Part shown: in pieces, positions 1 through 7,243 of the stretch
Layout of the letters: each line of letters opens with the position of its first letter
Position numbering within the stretch: position 1 is the stretch's first letter
From: Thermoanaerobaculales bacterium
Lineage (GTDB): Bacteria; Acidobacteriota; Thermoanaerobaculia; Thermoanaerobaculales; Sulfomarinibacteraceae
DNA: 64,000 nt
Direction: 5' to 3'
Assembly: GCA_035358815.1 (NCBI GenBank)
Contig: DAOPQC010000002.1
Span: forward strand, 404,520 to 468,519
Made by a program: the position numbers and the translations under genes
Notes under the pieces: generated by a model
What the model was told of the DNA's origin: nothing
Databases searched by the model: none
The model's input: the letters and a program-made list of their open reading frames with translations, nothing else

Positions 1-70
1 GGAGGACGATCACCTGCGGATGCTCCGCAACCAGCGCGCCCGGGCCTTCGGGGGCGTCAGCGAGGACTGA
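1..70 (+). CDS. C-terminal end of a truncated gene (window edge)
   Basis: An open frame enters from the left edge and stops at TGA 68-70, leaving only 22 codons: EDDHLRMLRNQ, then RARAFGGVSED. The tail is charged and looks like the end of a soluble protein. The fragment is too short to assign a family. It is called coding only because it is open to the edge, has ordinary codon use and is followed by a spacer. Confidence 0.4.
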   Translation, partial: EDDHLRMLRNQRARAFGGVSED

Positions 71-192
71 CCGGGCGCGCGAACGGCGTCGCCGCGCCGC
101 CGCGGCCGAGGCCGAGCCACCGGAGCGAGCCACTCCTCCCACCCTCGGTTCTACGGAGGGCGCCCGCCCCAGGTTGCCTGTTTTAGGGCAAG

Positions 193-2079
193 CTACGACC
201 CGTCGGCCGGCATCTCCCATTCGCCCAACGTGACCGCCTGCGAGGCCTCGATCCCCGACACCTCGTCGCGCACGCTGACCGCGATGCGCCGGGTGTCCTC
301 GCGCATCAGCAGACGAATCCTCTGGACGGCGATGGCGTCCTCCGAGTAACGGTCCGACGGGATCGTCAGGCGAAGCCGGACCAGATGGGCCGGCGCGGTG
401 TTCCCCTCGCCGTCGAGCACCGCCACCGCCACCAGGATCTGCCCGATGTGGCGATCCGCGTCCGGCACCAGCACCAGCCGGTCCACCGGCATCGCGAGCT
501 GGATCGGCTGGACGAAGCGCTTGCCGTCGGTGGGTTCGGGCTCCTCGAGCGACACCTGCAGGCCGAGATCGTTGCCGCCGATGTCGAGCCTCAGCCTGGC
601 GACCGCGAGGTCGGCGAGCCGCTGCGGCTCGGTGCGGTCGAGAACCTGATCGTGGTGGCGCACTCGCATGCCGTCCCCACGCACCCGGATGTTGACATCG
701 TGGCGCCTGCCGTCGGGCGGCCCGTCGCGCCGGTAGCCCAGGTAGTAGTAGGTCGCGACCTGGTCGGCGAGCGTGTCGACCACCCGGTCCACGTCGCGGG
801 TGTTCCCGAACATCGAGCCGCCGGTCGCGACCGCCACGTACTCCGCGCCCTCGGTGAGGTCGCGGATGTCGGCGAGGTTCGCGCCGGGGGTCCAGGCGCC
901 GCCCCCCACGCTTTCGGAGAGGAGGACCGAGACCGCGCTCGGCGGGGTGAAGTCGGCGGTGGCGAGCTCGCGATCGCGGTCGCTCGCATCGATGATGTAA
1001 AACGTGGCGCCGGATGCCTGAGCGGATGCCGCGAGCGCCGCGAACTCCCGGTCCAGCTTGACCTCCTCGCCCCACATGGCCGGCTCGATGACCGGCATGA
1101 CCGACGCCAGCGGCTGCATCCTGCTGTACCAGACGTTGTAGACGTCGAGCATCGGCCGCATCGCCAGGTCCTCGCCCACCCACACCACCGCCTTGCGGCC
1201 CTCGATCCCGGCCACCGCGCGCAGCAGCTCGTCGGCCACCCGCAACGACTGCCGGATCCGCTCGTACTCGCGCTGGCGGACGTTGTTGATCTCGGTCAGC
1301 AGCCGCTGCGCAACGGCCTTCGAGTAGGAGAGCTCGGAGGACGGCAGCTGGCCGCCCTCTTGGTTGGCGTTTCCGCCCGCCCGCTGCGAGCTGCGGTAGA
1401 TCTCCTCGTTGTAGACCGAGCGCTTGAGGTAGCGCTTGCTCTTCTTCAGGGCATCGCCGGCGGACGGCATCTCGGCGACGCCGCGCAGCGCGGCCTTGAG
1501 GCCGGGACCGTTGGAGGTGAAGGGCTTGACGACCTCCAGCGAGCCGGTGTTGAGGGCGATCAGGAAGGAGTCGCTCTGCTCGATCCCCTCCTCGACGAAC
1601 GACTCCAACGACCTCAGCACCTCCCTCCGGGTCCTGCGCTCGAGGCTCTCGTTGTCGAACAGCAAGGCCACGTAGCGTCCCTTGTGCGCCGTGGCCGGCG
1701 GCGTCTCCTCGCCCCCTGCCTGCTCGACCGCGGCATCGACCGGGACCAGCTCCCGCCGGTCGATCGCCTCGAAGTTGGTGATCGTCACCGGCGCGCCGTC
1801 TTCGAAGACCTCGAAGTCCTCGGGCGCGAGCCCCTGGACCGGCGCACCCTTGGAGTCCACGACCGTCACGAAGAGGTTGATGAGGCTGACATCGAGCTCT
1901 CCCCGGAAGGCGGGAAGCGCGCCGGGCTCGTCCGCCGGCTCGAAGGACACCGGGGCCCCGCCTGCCGGAGCGCCGCCATCGGCCTGCTGGGCGGAGGCGG
2001 GCCACACCACGGCCATCGCGAGCACGGCCAGACCCGCCCCAGCCAACCTTCGGCTCAGCACGCGCGCCTCCCCGGCCAT
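193..2079 (-). CDS. Secreted acidobacterial-type VWFA-related domain protein
   Basis: The 628-residue protein starts at ATG 2079, which gives a clean signal peptide (basic n-region, hydrophobic LAGAGLAVLAMAVVW, ASA-QQ cleavage); the longer open frame to 2229 has no such signal. After a proline/glycine-rich linker comes the hallmark N-terminal block, INLFVTVVDSKG then LAPEDFEVFEDG at about residues 65-95. A von Willebrand A fold follows, with RYVALLFDNES near residue 135 in place of a classical MIDAS strand and RKAVVWVGEDL further on. This arrangement is typical of the VWFA-related family that is expanded in Acidobacteria. The ligand and role are unknown; such proteins are thought to mediate protein-protein contact outside the cytoplasm. 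The gene is divergent from the DUF309-like gene at 2204. Confidence 0.88.
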   Translation of the reverse strand: MAGEARVLSRRLAGAGLAVLAMAVVWPASAQQADGGAPAGGAPVSFEPADEPGALPAFRGELDVSLINLFVTVVDSKGAPVQGLAPEDFEVFEDGAPVTITNFEAIDRRELVPVDAAVEQAGGEETPPATAHKGRYVALLFDNESLERRTRREVLRSLESFVEEGIEQSDSFLIALNTGSLEVVKPFTSNGPGLKAALRGVAEMPSAGDALKKSKRYLKRSVYNEEIYRSSQRAGGNANQEGGQLPSSELSYSKAVAQRLLTEINNVRQREYERIRQSLRVADELLRAVAGIEGRKAVVWVGEDLAMRPMLDVYNVWYSRMQPLASVMPVIEPAMWGEEVKLDREFAALAASAQASGATFYIIDASDRDRELATADFTPPSAVSVLLSESVGGGAWTPGANLADIRDLTEGAEYVAVATGGSMFGNTRDVDRVVDTLADQVATYYYLGYRRDGPPDGRRHDVNIRVRGDGMRVRHHDQVLDRTEPQRLADLAVARLRLDIGGNDLGLQVSLEEPEPTDGKRFVQPIQLAMPVDRLVLVPDADRHIGQILVAVAVLDGEGNTAPAHLVRLRLTIPSDRYSEDAIAVQRIRLLMREDTRRIAVSVRDEVSGIEASQAVTLGEWEMPADGS

Positions 2080-2203
2080 CCGTACAGTCGAGACATACGG
2101 CGGCACCCCGCAGCAGGTTCGCACGATGTCCAACCCGGCGGTGGGCCGATTCGTTCCCGCGGCCGGGGCGCTCCCGGCGGTGGCGTACAATCCGCCGCGA
2201 CGA

Positions 2204-2611
2204 ATGGCGATCATGGACCCCAGCCGCATCCCGATCGGGCGAGCTCACCTCGACGAGGGCGACCGGCGCCGGCTGCTGCGGCTCGAGCTGCTGGTGGCTG
2301 CGGGACGCTTCGATGAGGCCCAGGAAACGGCCGAGGAGCTGTGGCTGGAGGCGACCGACGCCCACAAGCGCCTCTACCAGGGCCTGTCCAACGCCCTCAC
2401 CGCCGTCTGTGCCCGGCAGTCGCGCCAGCTCCGGGGCGCGCGGCAGATCGCGGACCAGACCGGATCGATGCTGGCGCCCTTCCCGCGCCGGGCGCTCGAC
2501 CTCGAGCTCGACGCGCTCATCGAGTCGGTGCGGGACTTCGTGGCGCGCGGCGAAGGGCCAGTTCTGCTGCGGCGGCAGGGCGGCGGCCAACACGGCGAAC
2601 GAGGTTCTTAA
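2204..2611 (+). CDS. DUF309-like small protein
   Basis: This 135-residue soluble protein carries GRFDEAQETAEELW followed by YQGLSNALTAV and LRGARQIADQ. These match the DUF309 pattern (helix with an E..EELW core, then a helical pair with a QGL motif and R.GAR). The biochemical function of DUF309 is not established. The start may be ATG 2204 or ATG 2213, both in frame. A TACAAT hexamer at 2186-2191 would place the transcript start only a few bases before 2204. The gene is divergent from the VWFA gene, and its 3' end faces the nitroreductase gene across a foldback repeat. Confidence 0.65.
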   Translation: MAIMDPSRIPIGRAHLDEGDRRRLLRLELLVAAGRFDEAQETAEELWLEATDAHKRLYQGLSNALTAVCARQSRQLRGARQIADQTGSMLAPFPRRALDLELDALIESVRDFVARGEGPVLLRRQGGGQHGERGS

Positions 2612-2654
2612 GCCTCGGTCGCGGTGACCCTCCGGGAGGGGCTCGCTCCCAAAC

Positions 2655-2737
2655 CGCTTCCCCTTCCGCTTCCGCTTCCGAGCCCGACGACCTCCCGCCT
2701 CACGAACGCGGGCGAGGAAGCGGGCGCGGAAGCGGGC
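2655..2737. repeat. Foldback pair of CTTCCG-type hexamer arrays
   Basis: A C-rich array (2655-2686: CGCTTCCCCTTCCGCTTCCG and onward) is followed 20 bases later by a G-rich array of the same flavour (2707-2737, GAGGAAGCGGGCGCGGAAGC). The two can pair over most of their length. A C-rich tract of CCCTATC units (2746-2779) follows, reaching the end of the nitroreductase gene. The locus lies between convergent genes and could act as a bidirectional terminator, but the same structure also occurs between tandem and divergent genes elsewhere. Confidence 0.75.
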
Positions 2738-2782
2738 TGAGAACGCCCCCCCTCCCCTACTCCCTATCCCCTATCCCCTCTA

Positions 2783-3304
2783 TCAGATCCAGCGGGTGAC
2801 AGCCTCGAGCGGGCGGCGCCGGCGCTTGGGAGGCGCCTCCGCAGGCACGCCGATCGGGACCATCGCGATCGGCCGCCACTCCGGGTCGAGCTCGAGCGCC
2901 CGCTGAGCGGACTGCTCGTCGAAGGCGCCGACCCAGCACGCCCCCAGCCCGGCCGCGGTGACGGCGAGCAGCATGTTCTCGACCGCCGCCGCGGTGTCCT
3001 GGAGGCAGTAGAGATCGCGTCCCCTGGACCCGTATCCGCGGGCACTCTCCGCCGGCACCGCGCACACCACGACCGTCACCGGCGCGGCGGCGACGAAGGC
3101 CTGGCCGAAGGCCGCAGCGGCCAGCGCCTGCCGGTGGCTGTCGTCGGTCACCACCACGAAGCGCCAGGGCTGGAGGTTGCCGGCTGACGGCGCCGAGCGT
3201 GCCGCCTCGAGGATCTCCAGGACCCGCGGCCGGGGCACGGGGTCGGCCGTGAACGAGCGGCACGAGAAGCGGCCGGCCACCACGCTGCGGAATTCCAGGC
3301 TCAT
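2783..3304 (-). CDS. Nitroreductase family protein
   Basis: This 173-residue protein is of the short FMN-binding nitroreductase type. FSCRSFTADPVPRPRVLEIL and AARSAPSAGNLQPWRFVVV near the N-terminus form the phosphate/FMN-binding and dimer region. LQDTAAAVENMLLAVTAAGL and GACWVGAFDE form the conserved central block, and the C-terminal region is arginine-rich. Members reduce nitro groups, quinones or flavins with NAD(P)H; the substrate cannot be read from sequence. The start at 3304 excludes a long unlikely N-terminal extension. It lies 19 bases downstream of the thioredoxin-like gene on the same strand and is probably co-transcribed with it. Confidence 0.88.
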   Translation of the reverse strand: MSLEFRSVVAGRFSCRSFTADPVPRPRVLEILEAARSAPSAGNLQPWRFVVVTDDSHRQALAAAAFGQAFVAAAPVTVVVCAVPAESARGYGSRGRDLYCLQDTAAAVENMLLAVTAAGLGACWVGAFDEQSAQRALELDPEWRPIAMVPIGVPAEAPPKRRRRPLEAVTRWI

Positions 3305-3323
3305 CGCTCGCTCCAATCGGTCG

Positions 3324-4073
3324 TCAGTGCTCGCGAGTGACGTCGTCGAGCCGGCGCCAGGTGGCGTCGCCGCGCCGCCGCACCGGGGCGTGGCCCTCGA
3401 GCACTCCCGACCGCCCGAGCTCGACGAGCTGCTCGATCGTGTAGGGCCCGTCGAGGCTGCCCTGCACCACCGCGAACCAGATCCGCGGCGAGCCGCTCCC
3501 TGCCGGCTCGGGCCGCCGGCCCTCCCGCGTCTCCACGGTGGCCGGCGTCCGCACGCGCCGCCGCAGCGCGATCGAGCCGATGACCAGCGCCGCGACCAGC
3601 GCCAGCCAGACCGGCGCCGGCACCCTCTGGCCACGCGCGGCCGGCACGCCGGCGACCGTGCCGCCGAGCTCCGAGTTGAGGGCGGCGAGCACCCGCTCGG
3701 CGTCTCCCTCCGCGAGACGGGCGCCGTCGGGCCCGAACAGGACCAGGTGCGGCAGGGCGGAGAGGCCGTGCTGACGCGCTACCGGGCTCGACCAGTCGAT
3801 GACATCGACCTTGCGCAGGGCCAGCCGGTCCGGGTGCTGCTCGGCCAACCGCTCGAGGAGCGGGGTCAGGTAGCGACACGGCGCGCACCAGTCGGCGAAG
3901 AAATCGAACACCACCAGCTTGCCGGGCACCAGGTGCTCCTCGAGCGTGACCTCCCGGCCCTGGCTGATGAGCGCGACGTCGGCATGTTCGGTCGCCGCGC
4001 TCGCGATCGGGGCAGCCGCGAGCGCAGTCAGGATCAGCAACGCCACGGAAGGTCGAGTCACGTCGATCCTCAT
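3324..4073 (-). CDS. Thioredoxin-fold membrane protein with C-terminal GYF_2-like domain
   Basis: The 249-residue protein has a signal peptide at residues 1-27 (LLILTALAAAPIASA) and a thioredoxin domain with VVFDFFADWCAPC, whose CAPC redox pair is Cys63/Cys66. ALPHLVLFGPDG supplies the cis-proline. A transmembrane helix lies near residues 152-172, followed by a short C-terminal domain (IWFAVVQGSLDGPYTIEQL) of GYF_2/DUF4339 type. The predicted topology puts the thioredoxin domain outside and the GYF_2-like domain inside, so it may couple periplasmic thiol chemistry to a cytoplasmic partner. Start 4073 is preferred to the in-frame ATG at 4100 because a -10-like TACAGT lies between them. It probably forms an operon with the nitroreductase. 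Confidence 0.82.
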   Translation of the reverse strand: MRIDVTRPSVALLILTALAAAPIASAATEHADVALISQGREVTLEEHLVPGKLVVFDFFADWCAPCRYLTPLLERLAEQHPDRLALRKVDVIDWSSPVARQHGLSALPHLVLFGPDGARLAEGDAERVLAALNSELGGTVAGVPAARGQRVPAPVWLALVAALVIGSIALRRRVRTPATVETREGRRPEPAGSGSPRIWFAVVQGSLDGPYTIEQLVELGRSGVLEGHAPVRRRGDATWRRLDDVTREH

Positions 4074-4081
4074 CGCTGGAT

Positions 4082-4087
4082 ACTGTA
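4082..4087 (-). promoter_or_regulatory. -10-like hexamer before thioredoxin-like gene
   Basis: On the minus strand TACAGT is followed after eight bases (ATCCAGCG) by the ATG at 4073. A transcript start at the usual distance would fall almost on the start codon. No Shine-Dalgarno sequence is present, which suggests a leaderless mRNA. Confidence 0.4.
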
Positions 4088-4126
4088 GCAACCTCCCCAT
4101 CGCACGTGACAGGGAGGGTGCTTCAT

Positions 4127-4259
4127 CCCGCTTCCCTGCCCGCTTCCGCGCCCGCGTCCGCTTCCACGCCCGGATGTCGCCGGCGCTGGAGTCGATGGAG
4201 TGGAGGACCAGTTCCGGGCGCGGGCTCGGAAGCGGAAGGGGAAGCGGAAGCGGGCCGGG
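4127..4259. repeat. Foldback pair of CTTCCG/CGCCCG hexamer arrays
   Basis: The 341-base spacer 4074-4414 contains no gene. It holds a C-rich array (about 4127-4173, units CGCTTCC and CGCCCG) and a complementary-flavoured G-rich array (about 4214-4259, GCGGAAGGGGAAGCGGAAGC) separated by about 40 bases. Both arms carry the same CTTCCG variant rather than the CCCGTT variant seen at most other loci. The rest of the spacer (4260-4414) shows nothing recognisable. Confidence 0.75.
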
Positions 4260-4414
4260 CCACTCACCCGAAGGCAGGCCGTGCCCCCCTTCATGAACCC
4301 ACTGTCAGGACCTGTGTTTGGATGCGCGCAGCGCATCCCGAGGAGCCTGTGGGCAGAGGCCAACAACAGGATCGACTTGAGGAGCGCGCACAGGGGCCTA
4401 TGCCCTGCAGGCTC

Positions 4415-4894
4415 CTAGCCGTACGGGAACACCAGCGGGTACCTGGGGATCATCAGCTCGCGGGCCGCCTCCTGCTCGGCGGACGTCGGACGGACCAGGA
4501 GGACGGTCGCGGCGAGGTCACGGTCGAGCGCCGAGACCGTGCTGCCGAGGCCAACGTCCACCGGCCCCCGTTTGCTGTGGGTGCCGACGACCAGCAGGTC
4601 GGCCCCCAGCTCCGCGACAACCTCGGGGATGACCCTGCTTGGCCGGCCCTCGCGCATCAAGATCGCGACCTCCGTGCCGGCGGCGCGCAGCGGCTCACAA
4701 AAGCGCTCGAGCTTGTCCGCGGTCGTCTCAACCCCCGGCAGCAGCTCGACCGGGGCGTCGACCGACAGGACGGTGAGCGACGCGCCCGAGGCCTGCGCCA
4801 GCAGCGCGGCGAGATCGCGGATGCGCAGGGAGATCGGCGTGAAGTCGAGGTACCGTTGCAGCGCCACTGCGGCCACGATCCGTCGGTAGGCCAT
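4415..4894 (-). CDS. Universal stress protein family protein
   Basis: This 159-residue UspA-fold protein has the N-terminal strand RRIVAAVAL, the middle strand LTVLSVDAP, and VAELGADLLVVGTHSKRGP followed by GLGSTVSALDRDLAATVLLV. That last block is the G-2X-G-9X-G(S/T)-type nucleotide-binding loop, so ATP binding is plausible. Start 4894 is preceded by GAGAGGAGGT, a strong ribosome-binding site, and is preferred to the upstream in-frame ATG at 4918. It stands alone between the thioredoxin-like gene and the divergent kinase gene. Such proteins usually bind ATP or AMP and respond to stress. Confidence 0.88.
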   Translation of the reverse strand: MAYRRIVAAVALQRYLDFTPISLRIRDLAALLAQASGASLTVLSVDAPVELLPGVETTADKLERFCEPLRAAGTEVAILMREGRPSRVIPEVVAELGADLLVVGTHSKRGPVDVGLGSTVSALDRDLAATVLLVRPTSAEQEAARELMIPRYPLVFPYG

Positions 4895-5065
4895 GGCTCG
4901 ACCTCCTCTCACGGCCATGGTACCGCGACCCGGCGGCGGGCGGCCCGGCACAGGGCCACGGTCGAGGCCGAGCCGCCCTGCCGTCGCTCCGGCCCGCCCG
5001 CCCGAGGTGACTCCCGGTGCGGTCCGGGCTAGACTGCAGCCAGGGGTCGGCGCAGGCGACCGGCA

Positions 5066-6883
5066 ATGAGGCGTTTCGGCAAGTACCTCCTCCTGGACAA
5101 GATCTCGACGGGCGGCATGGCCGACGTCTATCGGGCGAAGCTCGTCGGCATCCGCGGTTTCACCAAGACGCTGGCCATCAAGCGCATCCACCCCCACCTG
5201 CTCGAGCGCACGCGCTTCCTGCGCATGTTCACCGACGAGGCGAAGATCGCCTCGCGCCTGGTCCACCCCAACATCGTCCAGATCTACGACCTTGGCGAGG
5301 AGGAGGGCATCCCCTACATCGCCATGGAGTACGTGCCCGGCCGCGACCTCTTCCGGGTTGTGCAGAAGCTGGTTTCCCAGCGGCAGCGCTGCCCGTGGCG
5401 GCTCGCCACCCGGGTGATCAGCGAGACCTGTGCCGGGCTCTACTACGCTCACGAGTTTCGGTCGCTCGACGGCCAGCCCCAGGAGATCGTCCACCGCGAC
5501 GTCAGCCCGCGCAACATCCTGATCTCCTACAGCGGCGAGGTGAAGCTGACCGACTTCGGGATCGCCCGCGCCCGCGACCGCGAGGAGCACACCGAGCTCG
5601 GGGTGATCAAGGGAAAGGTGCGCTACATCTCCCCCGAGGGCGCCGCCGGCGGGAAGGTCGACGGGCGCAGCGATCTCTACTCGCTCGGCGTCGTCTTCAC
5701 CGAGATGATGACCATGGCGCCGTTCCGCGAGGCGCCGAACGACATGGCGATGCTGCTCGACATCCGCCAGGGCAAGTTCGACCGCAGCCGCATCGCCCGC
5801 CTGCCGGGGCCGCTCGGGCGTGTGATCGAGCGCACCCTGGCGGTCGATCCCGCCGACCGTTACCCGGACGCCAACGCCCTTCGCGAAGATCTCCTGCGCA
5901 GCGTCGACGACGACAGCCGTCCCCTGTCGGACGCCGAGCTCAAGCGCTTCATGGCGAACCTCTACGCCGAGGAGATCGCCGCCGAGCAGGAGACCGAGCG
6001 CCGCGCCGAGCAGCTGTGGCGCGATCCGGACCTGCAGGCGGTGCCCAGGGGCCGGGAGGCGGCCGACGGGCGGCCGGCGGCGGGCGAGGGTGGCAATCCT
6101 CTCGCCCTCAACCTGCCGGGCGTGCCGCGGGTCCGGGTGCCTGCTCCGAGCCCGCTCAATGTCCGCAAGCCCGACCTCGAGGGCGACCTGCTGCACATGC
6201 CGGTGCCGCGGCTGCTGCAGCGGCTGCGCAACGCGCGCGAGACCGGCCAGCTCGACCTGATCCGAGATCCGGTGCGCAAGACCGTGTTCTTCGAGAGCGG
6301 CGAGCCGTCGTTCGCGGTCTCCAACATCGAGCGCGAGTTCTTCGGCGAGTACCTGGTGGCGCGGGGCGCGCTGACCCGCGAGCAGCACGCGGCGGTGCTC
6401 GACCGGGCCGCCCGGGAAGGGCTCCGCTTCATGGAGGCCGCGCTCGCGCTCCAGGTGGTGTCCCCCAACCAGATCTACCGATTCCTTGCCGATCAGATCC
6501 GGGAGCGGATCCTCGAGGTCTTTGCCTGGACCGGCGGGAGCTACGGCTTCTACCGCGGCCTCCTCCCTCCCGAGCCCGGGATGCCGCTCAATCTGCGCAC
6601 CTTCACCTTGATCCACGAGGGCGTCCAGGACCGCGTGCCGCTGGTCGTGATCCGTCGCGAGCTGGAGCGGTTCCTGCGCCACAACATGGTGCTCGACGGG
6701 AACGACCTCCCGTCCGACCTCCAGCTGTCCGGCCGCCAGCAGCGGCTGATCCGTGCCATCGAGTCGGAGCAGTCGACGGCCGCCGAGCTGATCAAGCGCG
6801 AGAAGGACGAGGAGCAGATCCTGCGCCTGCTCTACATGCTGCACCAGATCGAGCGCATCGAGTTCGTCGAAGCCGACGCCTGA
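5066..6883 (+). CDS. Ser/Thr protein kinase with C-terminal DUF4388 domain
   Basis: The 605-residue cytoplasmic protein has an N-terminal protein kinase domain: glycine loop STGGMADVY, catalytic Lys39 (TLAIKR), HRDVSPRN at 143-150 with catalytic Asp145, DFG at 163-165, and SPE in place of APE at 189-191. HRDVSPRN, in place of HRDLKPEN, is a variant often seen in myxobacterial-like bacterial kinases. A linker of about 70 residues leads to a DUF4388 (PATAN-like) region from about residue 370 (LHMPVPRLLQRLRNARETGQ, TVFFESGEPSFA). This family is found on bacterial signalling proteins. No transmembrane helix is visible. A TAGACT hexamer at 5030-5035 may be the -10. The substrate is unknown. Confidence 0.9.
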   Translation: MRRFGKYLLLDKISTGGMADVYRAKLVGIRGFTKTLAIKRIHPHLLERTRFLRMFTDEAKIASRLVHPNIVQIYDLGEEEGIPYIAMEYVPGRDLFRVVQKLVSQRQRCPWRLATRVISETCAGLYYAHEFRSLDGQPQEIVHRDVSPRNILISYSGEVKLTDFGIARARDREEHTELGVIKGKVRYISPEGAAGGKVDGRSDLYSLGVVFTEMMTMAPFREAPNDMAMLLDIRQGKFDRSRIARLPGPLGRVIERTLAVDPADRYPDANALREDLLRSVDDDSRPLSDAELKRFMANLYAEEIAAEQETERRAEQLWRDPDLQAVPRGREAADGRPAAGEGGNPLALNLPGVPRVRVPAPSPLNVRKPDLEGDLLHMPVPRLLQRLRNARETGQLDLIRDPVRKTVFFESGEPSFAVSNIEREFFGEYLVARGALTREQHAAVLDRAAREGLRFMEAALALQVVSPNQIYRFLADQIRERILEVFAWTGGSYGFYRGLLPPEPGMPLNLRTFTLIHEGVQDRVPLVVIRRELERFLRHNMVLDGNDLPSDLQLSGRQQRLIRAIESEQSTAAELIKREKDEEQILRLLYMLHQIERIEFVEADA

Positions 6884-6904
6884 CACCGCCCACCAGCCCT
6901 TCCT

Positions 6905-6991
6905 GGGGTCAGGGGAGAGGGGTTGGGGGTGAGGGCCCGTTTTCGTCCCCGTTCTTGTCCCCGTCCCCGTTCCCGTTCCCGTTCCCGCTCG
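6905..6991. repeat. G-rich tract followed by CCCGTT hexamer array
   Basis: Twenty-one bases after the kinase stop lies a G-rich, telomere-like tract (6905-6935, GGGGTCAGGGGAGAGGGGTT and onward). It runs directly into a C-rich array (6936-6991) of CCCGTT-type units with C and T variants. This two-part layout recurs at 46790, 55651 and 63887, and in reverse at 12014-12080. Confidence 0.75.
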
Positions 6992-7048
6992 TTCGCTCCG
7001 TCCTCGAAAACGTTTCACGTCGGTTCTGCGAGGGCGCTCCCCGAGGGA

Positions 7049-7120
7049 GCCACCTTTGGCGATTTCGGGTCTCGAGCACCTTGGCACGAGGATCGTGGTC
7101 CCGAAATCGCCAAAGATGGC
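7049..7120. repeat. 21-bp inverted repeat with one mismatch
   Basis: The arms 7049-7069 and 7100-7120 are complementary at 20 of 21 positions. The inner 15 bases, TTTGGCGATTTCGGG and CCCGAAATCGCCAAA, match perfectly around a 30-base loop. The spacer 6884-7243 has no gene. The arm sequence is unlike the hexamer arrays. The structure could be a strong RNA hairpin, a protein-binding site or the remnant of a palindromic mobile element; no T-run follows it. Confidence 0.8.
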
Positions 7121-7231
7121 ACTCCCGCCGGACGCCCCTCTTCGGACCCGCCACGCCTCCCGGGAACGGCAGCGGATGCGGGCGCGGGTCGAGCTGCGGC
7201 CTGCCGCTCGAAGGACTGGTGCACCACCCGC

Positions 7232-7237
7232 TACACT
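7232..7237 (+). promoter_or_regulatory. -10-like hexamer abutting a start codon
   Basis: TACACT is followed by GTGGCC and then ATG 7244, so a normal transcript start would coincide with the start codon. The context is nearly identical to that of polA (TACACT-GTCCCC-ATG). No ribosome-binding site is visible. Confidence 0.45.
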
Positions 7238-7243
7238 GTGGCC

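Noticed and set aside
6936..6991. Rho-independent terminators at each C-rich array
   Set aside because: Single C-rich arrays have no pairing arm close by and no T-run; several lie upstream of genes rather than downstream.
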